This document shows, in pieces, positions 8,717 through 17,807 of a stretch of 64,000 bases of DNA. The translations under genes and the position numbers were made by a program. Source of the DNA: Dictyoglomus sp. NZ13-RE01 (GTDB lineage: Bacteria > Dictyoglomota > Dictyoglomia > Dictyoglomales > Dictyoglomaceae); the NCBI GenBank assembly GCA_002878375.1, contig NIRF01000001.1, forward strand, positions 414,056-478,055, given 5' to 3'. The notes under the pieces were generated by a model, which worked only from the letters and a program-made list of their open reading frames with translations, was not told the DNA's origin and made no database searches. Numbering within the stretch: the first letter of the stretch is position 1; the number at the start of each line of letters is the position of its first letter.

Positions 8717-9568
8717 CTAATCCCTTAAATATTTTGGAAGATAAAAGAGAGAAAGATGGGTTATACCATCATAAAATCTTAAATCACCTTTAACTTTTTC
8801 ATTTATAAGATGATTTATCTCTTCCTCTGATCTAAAAGGATTAATTGGACCTTTTCCTGCTATTAAAAAGCCCCAAGTACTATCAAAAGATGGTATATAT
8901 GTCTGATATGAATAAATATTATTAGAAAATACCTTTTTCATGTTATTTTTTATCCAAAGATGCTTATTGTGTTGTCCCCATTGAGTAGTTTCTCCTTGAG
9001 TAACTACTATTCCATCACTACTCAATCTATCCCATACCATTTTATAAAATTCAGGTGTATATAGCCTATAGGCAGGAGTATCTGGATACGGCTCTGGTAG
9101 GTCTAAAATAATAATATCAAAAGAGTTTTCATAGTTCTTAATATATTCCCAACCATCCATATATATTAATTTTACTCTTGGATTCCTAAAGGCTCCTTGA
9201 TGCCATTCTTCTAAATACTGCTCAGCAAAATTTATAATATCCTGATCAATCTCAATAGCAGTTATAGTTAAGTCATGATACTTTAGTAATTCTCTTAAAG
9301 TTGCACCTTCACCTGCACCAATCACTAAAACATTCTTTGGCTCAGGATGCAGTATTAGAGCAGGATGCACCAATGCTTCATGGTAAATATGCTCATCCAT
9401 CTCCGTAGATTGGATTTTTCCATCAATAATCAAACACTTTCCAAAAGTTTTATTTCTAATTATCTGAATCTTTTGCCATTGAGTCTTAACATCTACAAGC
9501 ACTTCATTAATTGCATAACAATGGTATTGATCTTCTGCCACCTGATCTACATACCAGTGCGAATACAT
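8717..9568 (-). CDS. speE: Aminopropyltransferase (spermidine synthase family)
   Basis: The family moves an aminopropyl group from decarboxylated SAM to a polyamine acceptor. The 283 residues show an N-terminal beta domain, the SAM-binding motif VLVIGAGEGATLRELLKY, and the acidic AIEIDQDII stretch. The active-site loop reads DLPEPYPDTPAYRLYT rather than the DSTDPxGP form of classical spermidine synthases, and resembles the thermophile and thermospermine branch. The acceptor could therefore be agmatine, spermidine or a longer amine. A ribosome binding site (AAAGGAGAGGG) precedes the ATG. speH and speB lie 15 kb away on the same strand. Confidence 0.88.
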   Translation of the reverse strand: MYSHWYVDQVAEDQYHCYAINEVLVDVKTQWQKIQIIRNKTFGKCLIIDGKIQSTEMDEHIYHEALVHPALILHPEPKNVLVIGAGEGATLRELLKYHDLTITAIEIDQDIINFAEQYLEEWHQGAFRNPRVKLIYMDGWEYIKNYENSFDIIILDLPEPYPDTPAYRLYTPEFYKMVWDRLSSDGIVVTQGETTQWGQHNKHLWIKNNMKKVFSNNIYSYQTYIPSFDSTWGFLIAGKGPINPFRSEEEINHLINEKVKGDLRFYDGITHLSLFYLPKYLRD

Positions 9569-9581
9569 ATCTCCCTCTCCT

Positions 9582-9854
9582 TTAATATATATTAAAATCG
9601 TTATATTTTCCTTCCGTTTCTTCCCACTTTACGTCAACTTTCTCTACTACAGCGCCAAAAGGTCCTTGTTCTAATTTTTCTAAAAAAGCTTTCAGAGTTT
9701 CTTCATCCCCCTCCCCAATCACCTCTACTCTTCCATCAGACAAATTCCTCACAAACCCATTAATACCTAACCTTTTTGCCCATTTATAAGCAAAATATCT
9801 ATATCCTACACCCTGAACAATTCCGTAGACAAAAACATGGATTTTCTTTTTCAT
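9582..9854 (-). CDS. acyP: Acylphosphatase
   Basis: This 90-residue enzyme hydrolyses acyl phosphates. The catalytic pair is visible as Arg19 in VQGVGYRYF and Asn37 in GFVRNLSDGRVEV, and the rest fits the ferredoxin-like fold. The ATG is 12 bases after the CCA end of a tRNA-Pro gene and no ribosome binding site can be seen between them, so after tRNA processing the message would have almost no leader. It is followed closely by speE. Confidence 0.94.
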   Translation of the reverse strand: MKKKIHVFVYGIVQGVGYRYFAYKWAKRLGINGFVRNLSDGRVEVIGEGDEETLKAFLEKLEQGPFGAVVEKVDVKWEETEGKYNDFNIY

Positions 9855-9866
9855 GATTTATACAAC

Positions 9867-9942
9867 TGGTCGGGGCGACTGGACTTGAACCAGCGACCTC
9901 CTACTCCCGAAGCAGGCGCGCTAGCCACTGCGCTACGCCCCG
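9867..9942 (-). tRNA. tRNA-Pro (anticodon CGG)
   Basis: The minus strand folds as a cloverleaf with acceptor stem CGGGGCG/CGCCCCG, anticodon stem CCTGC/GTAGG around loop TTCGGGA (anticodon CGG), and T-arm GCTGGTTCAAGTCCAGT. The 3' CCA is encoded (9867-9869). It lies 12 bp downstream of the second tRNA-Pro and 12 bp before acyP. Confidence 0.96.
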
Positions 9943-9954
9943 TTAAAAATTTAA

Positions 9955-10030
9955 TGGTCGGGGCGACTGGACTCGAACCAGCGACCTTCCGCACCCCAAA
10001 CGGACGCGCTAACCCCTGCGCTACGCCCCG
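9955..10030 (-). tRNA. tRNA-Pro (anticodon GGG)
   Basis: The cloverleaf has the same acceptor stem and an almost identical T-arm as its neighbour, with anticodon stem TCCGT/GCGGA and loop TTGGGGT (anticodon GGG). The CCA end is encoded (9955-9957). The two tRNA-Pro genes differ mainly in the anticodon arm, D-loop and variable region, which suggests an old tandem duplication. They lie 26 bp after minE and may share its transcript. Confidence 0.96.
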
Positions 10031-10056
10031 ACACCTATTAATTATAGCATAAACTT

Positions 10057-10287
10057 TTAATTTCTTAAAGGAATATCTATCCTTAAAACCGTCTGATTAT
10101 CTCTACTTGAAACATTTACTTCAATATTTTCTGTATCCAACTGTGAATATTTAGATATTATTTTTATTATATCTTCCTTAATTGAATCAATTGCTCCTTG
10201 TTCTAAGCCAGCTCTATCATATATTACCATTACACTAAGGCGTCTTTTAGCTTCAGCTGCAGAGCCAGATCTTCCTGCAGACAACAT
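10057..10287 (-). CDS. minE: Cell division topological specificity factor MinE
   Basis: MinE stimulates the MinD ATPase and sets the position of the MinCD inhibitor. The 76-residue protein has AKRRLSVMVIYDRAGLEQGAIDSIKEDIIKIISKY, matching the conserved MinE core, and a C-terminal beta-rich part ending IDIPLRN. It is slightly shorter than E. coli MinE (88). A clear AAGGAGGAG site stands before the ATG. It follows minD by 10 bp. Confidence 0.94.
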   Translation of the reverse strand: MLSAGRSGSAAEAKRRLSVMVIYDRAGLEQGAIDSIKEDIIKIISKYSQLDTENIEVNVSSRDNQTVLRIDIPLRN

Positions 10288-10297
10288 TTTCTCCTCC

Positions 10298-11092
10298 TTA
10301 AATACTCAAAAATTTACGAAGCCTGTCTATAAATGATTCTTCCTTAAAGAGTACATTCCAATCTACTTTTTCTCCCAACATGCTATCCACAATCAAGCTA
10401 AAAGCAAGTCCTGCTTTACTCTTGTTTCCATTTAATATAATTGGCTCTCCTTTATTTACACTAACAATAATCTCCTCATCTTCTGGAACAACTCCTAACA
10501 ATTTTATTGCCAGAACATCTAATACATCCTCTACTGATAACATGTCCCCTTTCTTTACCATTTCAGGTCTCAATCTATTAATTATTAACACTGTATCTTT
10601 AAAACCATTCGCTTCCAAAAGCCCAATTACTTTATCAGCATCTCTAACAGCTGCAACTTCTGGAGTAGTAATAACTATAGCACTATCTGCTCCAGCAATC
10701 GCATTTTTAAAACCTTGCTCAATTCCAGCAGGACAATCAATTAATATGTAGTCAAAATTTGGTCTTAGATTTTCAACAATTTCTATTATTTGGGTTCTCT
10801 TTATTGCTTCTTTATCTCTTGTTTGTGCTGCAGGAAGTAAGAATAAATTGGACAGTCTTCTGTCTTTTACCAAAGCTTGTCTTACATTACATTTACCTTC
10901 AGCAACATCTACGATATTATACACAATTCTGTTTTCTAATCCCAAAAGAAGATCCAAATTTCTAAGTCCAATGTCTGTATCTATTAAAACTACATTGTAA
11001 CCTTTTAGTGCAAGTCCTGTTCCAATATTTGCAACAGCAGTTGTCTTTCCAACTCCCCCTTTCCCAGAAGTTACGACAATAGACTTTCCCAT
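10298..11092 (-). CDS. minD: Septum site-determining ATPase MinD
   Basis: This membrane-associated ATPase recruits MinC and is moved by MinE. The deviant Walker A motif GKGGVGKTTAVANIG starts near residue 10, with switch regions LIDTDIGLRNLDLLLG and ILIDCPAGIEQGFKNAI. The C-terminus (FKEESFIDRLRKFLSI) can form the amphipathic helix that targets the membrane. The length of 264 is normal. It lies within a minC-minD-minE unit. Confidence 0.97.
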   Translation of the reverse strand: MGKSIVVTSGKGGVGKTTAVANIGTGLALKGYNVVLIDTDIGLRNLDLLLGLENRIVYNIVDVAEGKCNVRQALVKDRRLSNLFLLPAAQTRDKEAIKRTQIIEIVENLRPNFDYILIDCPAGIEQGFKNAIAGADSAIVITTPEVAAVRDADKVIGLLEANGFKDTVLIINRLRPEMVKKGDMLSVEDVLDVLAIKLLGVVPEDEEIIVSVNKGEPIILNGNKSKAGLAFSLIVDSMLGEKVDWNVLFKEESFIDRLRKFLSI

Positions 11093-11101
11093 ACTTCCCT
11101 C

Positions 11102-11689
11102 CTAAACTAAGTATAGACTTATTTTTATTTTTTCATTCTCTATATAAGTCCAATATCCAATACCTTTTTCCTTTATCTTTTCCTTATTCCAAATTAAATC
11201 AGCAATCTGAAGATGAATAGGATCAAGATCCAAACAGAATATTAATGCCTTTCTATTATCTTCAAAGCCAGCATAAACTGAACCTTTCAATTTTCCAATA
11301 ATATATATGCTCTTTTCACTAACAACTTCTGCTCCTGGATTTACATCTCCCAAAATTAAAATGTTCTCTCTTGAAAATATTTTCCTACCATTTCTAACTG
11401 GACCAATAATAATCTCCGCTAAATTTTTCTCGACAATTTTGGTATTGAAAATATCCCTGTATAACATTATACCAAATTTTTTAAAAATTTCCTGTTGGAA
11501 ATTATACCACTCTTCTTCATCGATCCTTCTATCCTTGAGATCCACATTCATAGAAATGCCTTTTAGGAAATCTTGTCTTTTCTCCAATTCTTTTTCAATT
11601 TCCTCCTTAATCTCAAGCCAAGTTAATGAAGGATCAACCTCTATTTTAATACCATCCCTCAAATTGCCCTTAATGGAGATTTTTGCCAA
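11102..11689 (-). CDS. minC: Septum site-determining protein MinC
   Basis: MinC blocks FtsZ ring assembly away from mid-cell. The C-terminal beta-helix is clear (VRNGRKIFSRENILILGDVNPGAEVVSEKSIYIIGKLKGSVYAG), and the N-terminal half fits the MinC-N domain. It begins at a TTG codon preceded by AGAGGTG, and this start lies 20 bp inside the end of the penicillin-binding protein gene. The 195 residues make it a compact member of the family. Confidence 0.93.
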   Translation of the reverse strand: MAKISIKGNLRDGIKIEVDPSLTWLEIKEEIEKELEKRQDFLKGISMNVDLKDRRIDEEEWYNFQQEIFKKFGIMLYRDIFNTKIVEKNLAEIIIGPVRNGRKIFSRENILILGDVNPGAEVVSEKSIYIIGKLKGSVYAGFEDNRKALIFCLDLDPIHLQIADLIWNKEKIKEKGIGYWTYIENEKIKISLYLV

Positions 11690-13415
11690 TTTTATTCACC
11701 TCTTTATTCTCAAGATAAGATATAATCTTTTGAGCTATAGGTGCACATTTGGCACCTCCACTCTTACCATGCTCTACAAAAACTGTAATTACATATTTAG
11801 GAGAATCCAAAGGAAAAACTGCTCCAAACCATGCATGGCTTTCTCCATGAGGATTTTGGGCAGTTCCAGTTTTTCCACCTACTTCCCAAACTTCACTTTT
11901 TGCAGCTCTTCCAGTACCTTTCTCAACTACTAATTTCATTCCCTCCTTAAGAATATTCCATGTATCTTTTCTAATATTAACCTTTCTTATGATCTCCGGC
12001 TCAAAAACCTTTACTTCATTACCTTCATAGTCAATTATTTTCTTTACCAAATGAGGCTTAAATCCGTACCCTTCAGTAGCTATCATGCTAAGCATTAAAT
12101 GGATCTCAATAGGAGTTGTTAATATATATCCTTGTCCAATGGACATATTCAAAGTATCTCCAGGATACCAGGACTCCTTAAGTGTACTTTTTTTCCATTC
12201 AGGAGATGGAATAAATCCCTTTACTTCTCCAGGTAAATCAATTTTAGTATATGCATCAAGTCCAAAATCTTTTGCCATTTTTGATATACTATCCGCACCT
12301 ACCCTTAGTCCCAAATTATAAAATACCACATTACATGACTGAGCAATACCGTTAAGAAAATCAATTATGCCGTGTCCCTCCTTCTTCCAGCAAGCAAAAT
12401 ATAAATTACCAAGCTTTAATCCACCTGTGCATACAAATTTTTCTTTTAAGGAGACTTTATTTTCTTCAAGGGCTGTTAACGCAACTATTAACTTAAAAAT
12501 GGAACCTGGTGGATATAAGCCTGAGATTGCTCTATTGTGAAACGGATTTCTCTCATCAGTAATTAAACTTTGCCACTCTTCCTTAGAAAAACCAATAATA
12601 AATTTATTAGGATCAAACTTTGGAGAACTTGCCAAAGCAAGAATTTCACCTGTCCATGGATCCGATACAATAACTGTTCCCACATCATCTCCTAAGGCTT
12701 CTTCTGCCAACTTTTGTAATTCCAAATCTATGGTAAGTACCAAATTATTTCCAGGTTTTGGATCTTTGCTTGGCAATAATTTATACTCTTTATTCCCAGA
12801 GAAAAGTTCAACACTTTTATAACCTTTTACTCCTCTTAAAAATTTTTCATAATACTTTTCTATTCCCCATTTTCCCACAAAATCACCTAAAGAATAATCA
12901 CTTTCTTCATCTAATAACTCATCCTTGCTTACTTCTCCCATATATCCAAGAATATGCGATGCAATATCATTATTGGGATAATATCTATAAAGCTCCATGT
13001 TAATAGTAAAAGATGGAAGATTTTCTCTGTTCCCTTCTAATAGTGCAATTTCCTTATGATTTAAATCAGATTTTATTAGCATGGCTGGATAATATGGACT
13101 TACTTTTTTAAACTTCTTTTCCAAATCTTTATATGGAATATTTAATATCTCACTTAGCTTTTTATACTTCCTCTCATCAAACTCGAAAGGTGGAATTAAA
13201 TATAGAGAATATTTGACTTTGTTTGATGCCAATATATTGTTATTCCTGTCTAAAATTAATCCTCTTGGTGCTGGAAGAATTATAAATTTTAAATAATTTC
13301 TCTTAGCAAGATCACTGTAAAAGTCATATTTTAGAACTTGAATATAAAATAATCTTAGTACTAATAAAGTTATAAGAAATATGATGAGAAAAAGGAAAAA
13401 CTTAGGTTTTTTCAT
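11670..13415 (-). CDS. mrdA: Penicillin-binding protein 2 (elongasome transpeptidase)
   Basis: This class B penicillin-binding protein cross-links peptidoglycan during cell elongation. It has one N-terminal membrane segment (FFLFLIIFLITLLVLRLFYI), a pedestal domain, and a transpeptidase domain with the SxxK motif in PPGSIFKLIVA, the SxN motif in AQSCNVVFYNLG and the KTGT motif in GGKTGTAQNPHG. The 581-residue length fits. It directly follows mreD in a shape-gene block, the standard place for mrdA/pbpA. No rodA is next to it. Confidence 0.94.
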   Translation of the reverse strand: MKKPKFFLFLIIFLITLLVLRLFYIQVLKYDFYSDLAKRNYLKFIILPAPRGLILDRNNNILASNKVKYSLYLIPPFEFDERKYKKLSEILNIPYKDLEKKFKKVSPYYPAMLIKSDLNHKEIALLEGNRENLPSFTINMELYRYYPNNDIASHILGYMGEVSKDELLDEESDYSLGDFVGKWGIEKYYEKFLRGVKGYKSVELFSGNKEYKLLPSKDPKPGNNLVLTIDLELQKLAEEALGDDVGTVIVSDPWTGEILALASSPKFDPNKFIIGFSKEEWQSLITDERNPFHNRAISGLYPPGSIFKLIVALTALEENKVSLKEKFVCTGGLKLGNLYFACWKKEGHGIIDFLNGIAQSCNVVFYNLGLRVGADSISKMAKDFGLDAYTKIDLPGEVKGFIPSPEWKKSTLKESWYPGDTLNMSIGQGYILTTPIEIHLMLSMIATEGYGFKPHLVKKIIDYEGNEVKVFEPEIIRKVNIRKDTWNILKEGMKLVVEKGTGRAAKSEVWEVGGKTGTAQNPHGESHAWFGAVFPLDSPKYVITVFVEHGKSGGAKCAPIAQKIISYLENKEVNKIGKNLH

Positions 13416-13848
13416 AATTAGTCCCTAAATAGTTGGGAAGGAATATATAAAAGGGAATAAAAAATAAGATATTTGCAGATATAAAAAATAAGATCTTCTC
13501 TGGTAATAGTATATTATATACATTCCAGTAAATGAGAGAAAGAATACTTAGAAAGATGATAATAAGCATAGATATTACTTTATGAGCTAATATTAGTCTT
13601 GCTCTCAGAACCTCTAATATAAGAAATATAAAAAACCAAAATAGTAGACTTTGATAAAATGTTGCTGAAGAGAATAGAGCATCCCACAAAGAAATATATA
13701 AAAAATAATATCTTGGAATAATATCTTTTAAAAAGACAAAAACATAAAATAAGAGTAGAAAGTAAGGATTAAGATTTCCAAGATTGATTATACTCTGAAA
13801 TATAGAAATCAATGGTGGAAAAAGTATCAATATCAATAGGTTTTGCAA
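13402..13848 (-). CDS. mreD: Rod shape-determining membrane protein MreD
   Basis: A small very hydrophobic protein (148 residues) with about five membrane segments, rich in Phe, Leu and Ile. Sequence alone would be weak, but its place between mreC and mrdA, with overlaps on both sides, makes MreD the natural call. The start is a TTG codon preceded by AGGGGTGG within the end of mreC. It acts with MreC in the elongation complex in the membrane. Confidence 0.85.
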   Translation of the reverse strand: MQNLLILILFPPLISIFQSIINLGNLNPYFLLLFYVFVFLKDIIPRYYFLYISLWDALFSSATFYQSLLFWFFIFLILEVLRARLILAHKVISMLIIIFLSILSLIYWNVYNILLPEKILFFISANILFFIPFYIFLPNYLGTNYEKT

Positions 13849-14618
13849 ACCATAACCACCCCTAATTTTGAAATATCTATGAAAGATAAAACTTTAACCT
13901 TAGGTAAGAAATAAACAGTATTTTTATTTATCTCCGATATATAACCCACCTTAATACCATAAGGTATATCCTCATCAATGCCTGATGTTACTACTTGATA
14001 ACCATCCTTGATCCCATTGTCACTAAAGAGATATGAAAGCTCCATATGATCTATAGCACCCTTAATAACACCTTGGTCCTTTGTTTCATATATCACTACC
14101 CCAATAGAAAAAGAGGGATTATATATAGTTTCAACCTCAGAAAAATTCATAGATACCTTTCTTATCTTTCCAATCAATTGATCTTCATATATCACGGGCA
14201 TATTCTCCTTTATGCCATCTTTTTTCCCTAAATTAATCCTAAAGGACAAATTCCAATTAAGAGGATCTCTACCTATGATAAGTGCAGGAATAATATCAAA
14301 GTTTTTAAACTTATTACCAAATATTAAAACTTCTTGGTATCTTTTAATATTCTCCAAATTTAATTTGAGGAGTACATTCTCTTTTAACAATTCTTCCGCT
14401 TTCTTTTCCCAGTAATCTTTTTCTAATGCAATATTTTTATAAATTGTAAAAACATCAACTATGTTTTTTATTACATTTACTACTCCTTCTTTAGATTCCC
14501 AAAAAAATTTTTGAATATTAAAAGTCCAATCTTCTAAGGTTCCTTCATTCCACAAACTTAGAATTATTAAAAAGATTATTATTAAAAAACGCCAATTAAT
14601 ACCTTTTCTTTTTTGCAT
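13833..14618 (-). CDS. mreC: Rod shape-determining protein MreC
   Basis: MreC links the MreB cytoskeleton to the wall-building machinery. The 261-residue protein starts with a short basic region and one membrane anchor (FLIIIFLIILSLW), then a coiled-coil stretch around residues 65-95, then the beta domain with IIGRDPLNWNLSFRINLGKKDGI, a good match to the MreC core motif. Its ATG shares a base with the mreB stop (both at 14618), so translation is coupled. Confidence 0.94.
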   Translation of the reverse strand: MQKRKGINWRFLIIIFLIILSLWNEGTLEDWTFNIQKFFWESKEGVVNVIKNIVDVFTIYKNIALEKDYWEKKAEELLKENVLLKLNLENIKRYQEVLIFGNKFKNFDIIPALIIGRDPLNWNLSFRINLGKKDGIKENMPVIYEDQLIGKIRKVSMNFSEVETIYNPSFSIGVVIYETKDQGVIKGAIDHMELSYLFSDNGIKDGYQVVTSGIDEDIPYGIKVGYISEINKNTVYFLPKVKVLSFIDISKLGVVMVCKTY

Positions 14619-15658
14619 TAATAGTTTGCTAACTTAGGAAGCATTTGTTTATACCTATCATATTCTTCAATAATTTTCCCTGTCCCCTTCACTACACAAT
14701 ATAACGGCTCATCTGCAACAAAGGCAGGAACTCCTAATTCTTCCGCAATATAATTATCAAGCCCTCTTAGAAGAGCCCCACCTCCAGTTAAAACTATTCC
14801 TTTATCCATTATATCTGCTGCAAGTTCTGGAGGAGTTTTTTCCAAAGTATCTCTAATAGTATTAACAATTATATTAACAGTTTCTCTTAAAGCTTCCCTC
14901 ACTTCCGCAGAGGAAATCTCAATTGTTCTTGGGACTCCGCTTATTAAGTCTCTTCCTTTTACCTCCATATACTCTTTACTTTCTTCAGGATAGATATTGC
15001 CCAATTTAATTTTTATTTCTTCCGCTGTTCTTTCTCCTATAAAAAGGCTATATTTTTTTCTTATAAAATGCATAATTGCCTCATCCATCTCATCGCCAGC
15101 CACTTTAATAGAACTACTTACTACAATACCCCCAAGAGAAATTACTGCTATCTCAGTAGTCCCACCACCTATATCCACAACGATATTTCCAGAAGGCTCC
15201 CATATAGGAATATCAGCTCCCAAAGCAGCTGCTATTGGTTCTGTTACTAACAAAACATCTCTTGCCCCTGCCTGGTAAGATGTATCCATAACTGCTCTTC
15301 TTTCAACAGAAGTAGTACCAGAAGGTATTCCTATTACTATACGTGGACTTACAAAAAAGTCCCTTCTATTATGGGCTTTTTCAATAAAATATCTCAACAT
15401 CTTTTCAGCAGAATCCAAATCTGCAATTACCCCATCTCTAAGGGGTCTCACAGTAACAATCTCTTCTGGGGTTCTACCGAGCATCTTCTTTGCCTCTTCT
15501 CCAACAGCAATTACTTTCTTGTCTTGTCTTCTAATGGCAACCATGGATGGCTCAAAAATTACAATTCCTTTTCCTCTCACATAAACTACAGTATTAGCAG
15601 TTCCTAAATCTATTCCTAAATCTTTAGAGAATATATTTGCTAAAAAGTTTATTGGCAT
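14618..15658 (-). CDS. mreB: Rod shape-determining actin homologue MreB
   Basis: MreB forms short membrane-bound filaments that guide wall growth. The 346 residues show actin-fold motifs: [17 protein letters not shown] (phosphate 1), [17 protein letters not shown] (phosphate 2) and [15 protein letters not shown] (adenosine). The length and layout are normal for rod-shaped bacteria. A ribosome binding site (GGAGG) precedes the ATG. Downstream come mreC, mreD and mrdA. Confidence 0.97.
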   Translation of the reverse strand: MPINFLANIFSKDLGIDLGTANTVVYVRGKGIVIFEPSMVAIRRQDKKVIAVGEEAKKMLGRTPEEIVTVRPLRDGVIADLDSAEKMLRYFIEKAHNRRDFFVSPRIVIGIPSGTTSVERRAVMDTSYQAGARDVLLVTEPIAAALGADIPIWEPSGNIVVDIGGGTTEIAVISLGGIVVSSSIKVAGDEMDEAIMHFIRKKYSLFIGERTAEEIKIKLGNIYPEESKEYMEVKGRDLISGVPRTIEISSAEVREALRETVNIIVNTIRDTLEKTPPELAADIMDKGIVLTGGGALLRGLDNYIAEELGVPAFVADEPLYCVVKGTGKIIEEYDRYKQMLPKLANY

Positions 15659-15677
15659 ATTTCCTCCTTTCCTATTT

Positions 15678-16256
15678 TCATAAAATATTTATTCCTACTT
15701 TCTTTAGCAGTAAATATAAATAACCAATGGGTAAACCAACTATATTATAGTAATCACCTTCAATTTTTTCAACGAATAAAGCCCCCTTTCCCTGTATCCC
15801 ATAAGCTCCAGCTTTATCCAAGGGTTCACCTGTATCAACATATTTTTCAATCTCTTCTCTTGTGTATTTTCTCATTTTCACCATACTTTTTGCAACCTTA
15901 CAAAAATATCTATTTTCTGGTGTTTCCCATACTACAACTGCAGTAAAAACATAATGCTTTTTCCCCTTTAACTTTTCCAAAATTCTTATTGCATCATCCC
16001 TATCCTTTGGTTTACCAATTACTTTCCCCTCTAATACTACAATAGTATCTGCAGAGATAATTACAGCATTAGAAAAATTAGAAGCTACTGCCTCTGCCTT
16101 TTTAATGGCATTTTTAAGAACTATGTCTTTTGGTGAGCAATTCTCTTCATTTATCTCCTCAATATTTGGTGGATATACAATAAATTCAAGCCCTAATTCT
16201 CTCAACAATTCCTCTCTTCTTGGTGATGCTGAAGCTAAAACAATCTTTTTATTCAT
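15678..16256 (-). CDS. maf: Maf family nucleoside triphosphate pyrophosphatase
   Basis: Maf proteins hydrolyse non-canonical or modified pyrimidine nucleotides such as dTTP or UTP derivatives. The start [18 protein letters not shown] is the classic signature, with [18 protein letters not shown] and [27 protein letters not shown] later. It is 192 residues long, as expected. It often lies with mreBCD, as here. Overlap with the upstream membrane protein gene is 8 bp. Confidence 0.94.
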   Translation of the reverse strand: MNKKIVLASASPRREELLRELGLEFIVYPPNIEEINEENCSPKDIVLKNAIKKAEAVASNFSNAVIISADTIVVLEGKVIGKPKDRDDAIRILEKLKGKKHYVFTAVVVWETPENRYFCKVAKSMVKMRKYTREEIEKYVDTGEPLDKAGAYGIQGKGALFVEKIEGDYYNIVGLPIGYLYLLLKKVGINIL

Positions 16257-17091
16257 TTTTAAAAGACTTGAATCCCTCCCCTAAAACTTCATGGGCTGGA
16301 GAAATTACTACAAAAGCTTTTGGATCATTCTTATGGATTATCTCTTTTAGTCTTCCTACTTCTTGCTGACTAACTACACAATACAAAATTTCTCTTTCTT
16401 GTCCAGAATAGAGCCCCATACCATAAAATATAGTAGCTCCTCTTCCTAACTCTTCTAATATCTTTTTTCCTAATTCTCTTGGTTTATCGGAAAATATGAG
16501 AGCAGATTTCGTGTAAGAAAGTCCTTGCTGTACTAAATCAATCGCATACCCTTGTATAAAAATAACTAAAAGAGCATATAAAGCCAATTCAAAATTAAAA
16601 ATAAACCCGGCTGTTAATACTATAATCCCATCTATGATAAGTAATGCCTGTCCTAAATTTAGTCCCGTATAATGCGATAATATTTGAGCAAGTACATCAG
16701 TACCACCAGTAGAGCCACCATACTTAAAAACAATCCCTAAACCTAAACCAGCAATGAGTCCCCCATAAATCGTAGCTAAGAAAGTATTAGATATAGGTTG
16801 AACGGGAAATAAATTAAAGAAATCTACTAAAACAGATAATAAAATTGTACCAAGAAGAGTCTTTATACCAAAATGAATCCCTAACAATTTAATTCCCAAA
16901 ATAAATATGGGGATGTTTAATATAAGCATAACTATTCCAATAGGGAATTTAAAAAGATGATAAAGAATAATAGCAATACCACTTACCCCTCCTCCAACCA
17001 ATTTGTTTGGAGCTAAAAACACAACAATACTCAGAGCAACAAGAAGAACACCAAATAATATTCCTAATAGTTCTATTAATTTCTTAAACAT
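16249..17091 (-). CDS. YitT family membrane protein (DUF161 plus DUF2179)
   Basis: The first 190 residues hold about five hydrophobic segments, starting LIELLGILFGVLLVALSIVVFL and including GGVSGIAIILYH and the glycine-rich FKYGGSTGGTDVLAQILSHY. The last 85 residues form a soluble DUF2179 domain (LEELGRGATIFYGMGLYSGQEREILYCVVSQQEV). This is the standard architecture of the YitT/YvjA family, whose transported substrate is not known. It is co-transcribed with maf and the envelope glycosyltransferase gene. Confidence 0.92.
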   Translation of the reverse strand: MFKKLIELLGILFGVLLVALSIVVFLAPNKLVGGGVSGIAIILYHLFKFPIGIVMLILNIPIFILGIKLLGIHFGIKTLLGTILLSVLVDFFNLFPVQPISNTFLATIYGGLIAGLGLGIVFKYGGSTGGTDVLAQILSHYTGLNLGQALLIIDGIIVLTAGFIFNFELALYALLVIFIQGYAIDLVQQGLSYTKSALIFSDKPRELGKKILEELGRGATIFYGMGLYSGQEREILYCVVSQQEVGRLKEIIHKNDPKAFVVISPAHEVLGEGFKSFKNE

Positions 17092-17807
17092 AGCCTACTT
17101 CTTATAAAAAGATAAAAGAAATAAAATAAATTTGGAGCTCTCTTAATAAATCTTTTTGGCTCTTGCAACATTCTATAAAGCCATTCTAAATGGAGCCTAA
17201 TAAAAAAATTTGGAGCTCTTTTTTTTCTTTCAGAAAGAACATCAAAACTTCCACCTACACCCATAGCAATCTTTGCTTTTATCTTATCTTTATTATTGTA
17301 AATAAAGAACTCTTGCTTTGGAGCACCTAAGGCTACAAATAGTATATCACAATCAATATCACTTATAATCCTTTCTATCTCGTTATTACTAAAATATCCA
17401 TGATGCCAACCTGCAATATCTAATCCTGGAAATTTCTTTCTTAATTTATTTATCATATCCCTCAATACTTCATCTTTTGCACCTAAAAAATAAACTTTCT
17501 TCTTCTTTTTCTCTGCTATTTCTAAAATTTTTACCATAGCATCAATTCCAGCAAATTTTTTCAAACTAACCCTCTTATCCTTCTTAGCAAGTAGTAGCAC
17601 CCCATCACCATCAGGCAGGTTCAGATCTGCATACTTTAGAATTTCCTTTAATTTGCCATCTTTATGGGCTATTGATATTATCTCAGCATTTGGAGTAAAA
17701 ATAAGGTTCAATTTTTTTGAGGATAAAAAGGATAAAATTAAGTTCTCAAATTCTAACTCGTCATCAAAAAATATGAATGGTATTCCTAATATTTCCAATT
17801 TTTTCAT
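17076..17807 (-). CDS. WecG/TagA/CpsF family glycosyltransferase
   Basis: A GT26 family enzyme that adds N-acetylmannosamine or a related sugar to a lipid-linked acceptor during wall polymer synthesis. Marks are NAEIISIAHKDGKLKEIL, the LPDGDGVLLLAKK motif with the catalytic-region Asp, YFLGAKDEVL, and the C-terminal LFVALGAPKQEFFI and GVGGSFDVLSERKKRAP. The C-terminus is basic and hydrophobic, fitting membrane association. It overlaps csaB by 4 bp. With wecB 6 kb upstream (making ManNAc nucleotide) it suggests a ManNAc-containing secondary wall polymer. Confidence 0.92.
   Translation of the reverse strand: MKKLEILGIPFIFFDDELEFENLILSFLSSKKLNLIFTPNAEIISIAHKDGKLKEILKYADLNLPDGDGVLLLAKKDKRVSLKKFAGIDAMVKILEIAEKKKKKVYFLGAKDEVLRDMINKLRKKFPGLDIAGWHHGYFSNNEIERIISDIDCDILFVALGAPKQEFFIYNNKDKIKAKIAMGVGGSFDVLSERKKRAPNFFIRLHLEWLYRMLQEPKRFIKRAPNLFYFFYLFIRSRLCLRN

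Noticed and set aside
9837-10052. Plus-strand open frame of 71 codons across the two tRNA-Pro genes
   Set aside because: It is read through the antisense of two tRNAs and has no ribosome binding site; such false peptides are well known.
10380-10751. Plus-strand open frame of 123 codons opposite minD
   Set aside because: It mirrors the codon pattern of minD, is antisense to a conserved gene and resembles no family.
11307-11933. Plus-strand open frame of 208 codons opposite minC and mrdA
   Set aside because: It is antisense to two clear genes, with low-complexity Ser/Phe/Leu content and no ribosome binding site.
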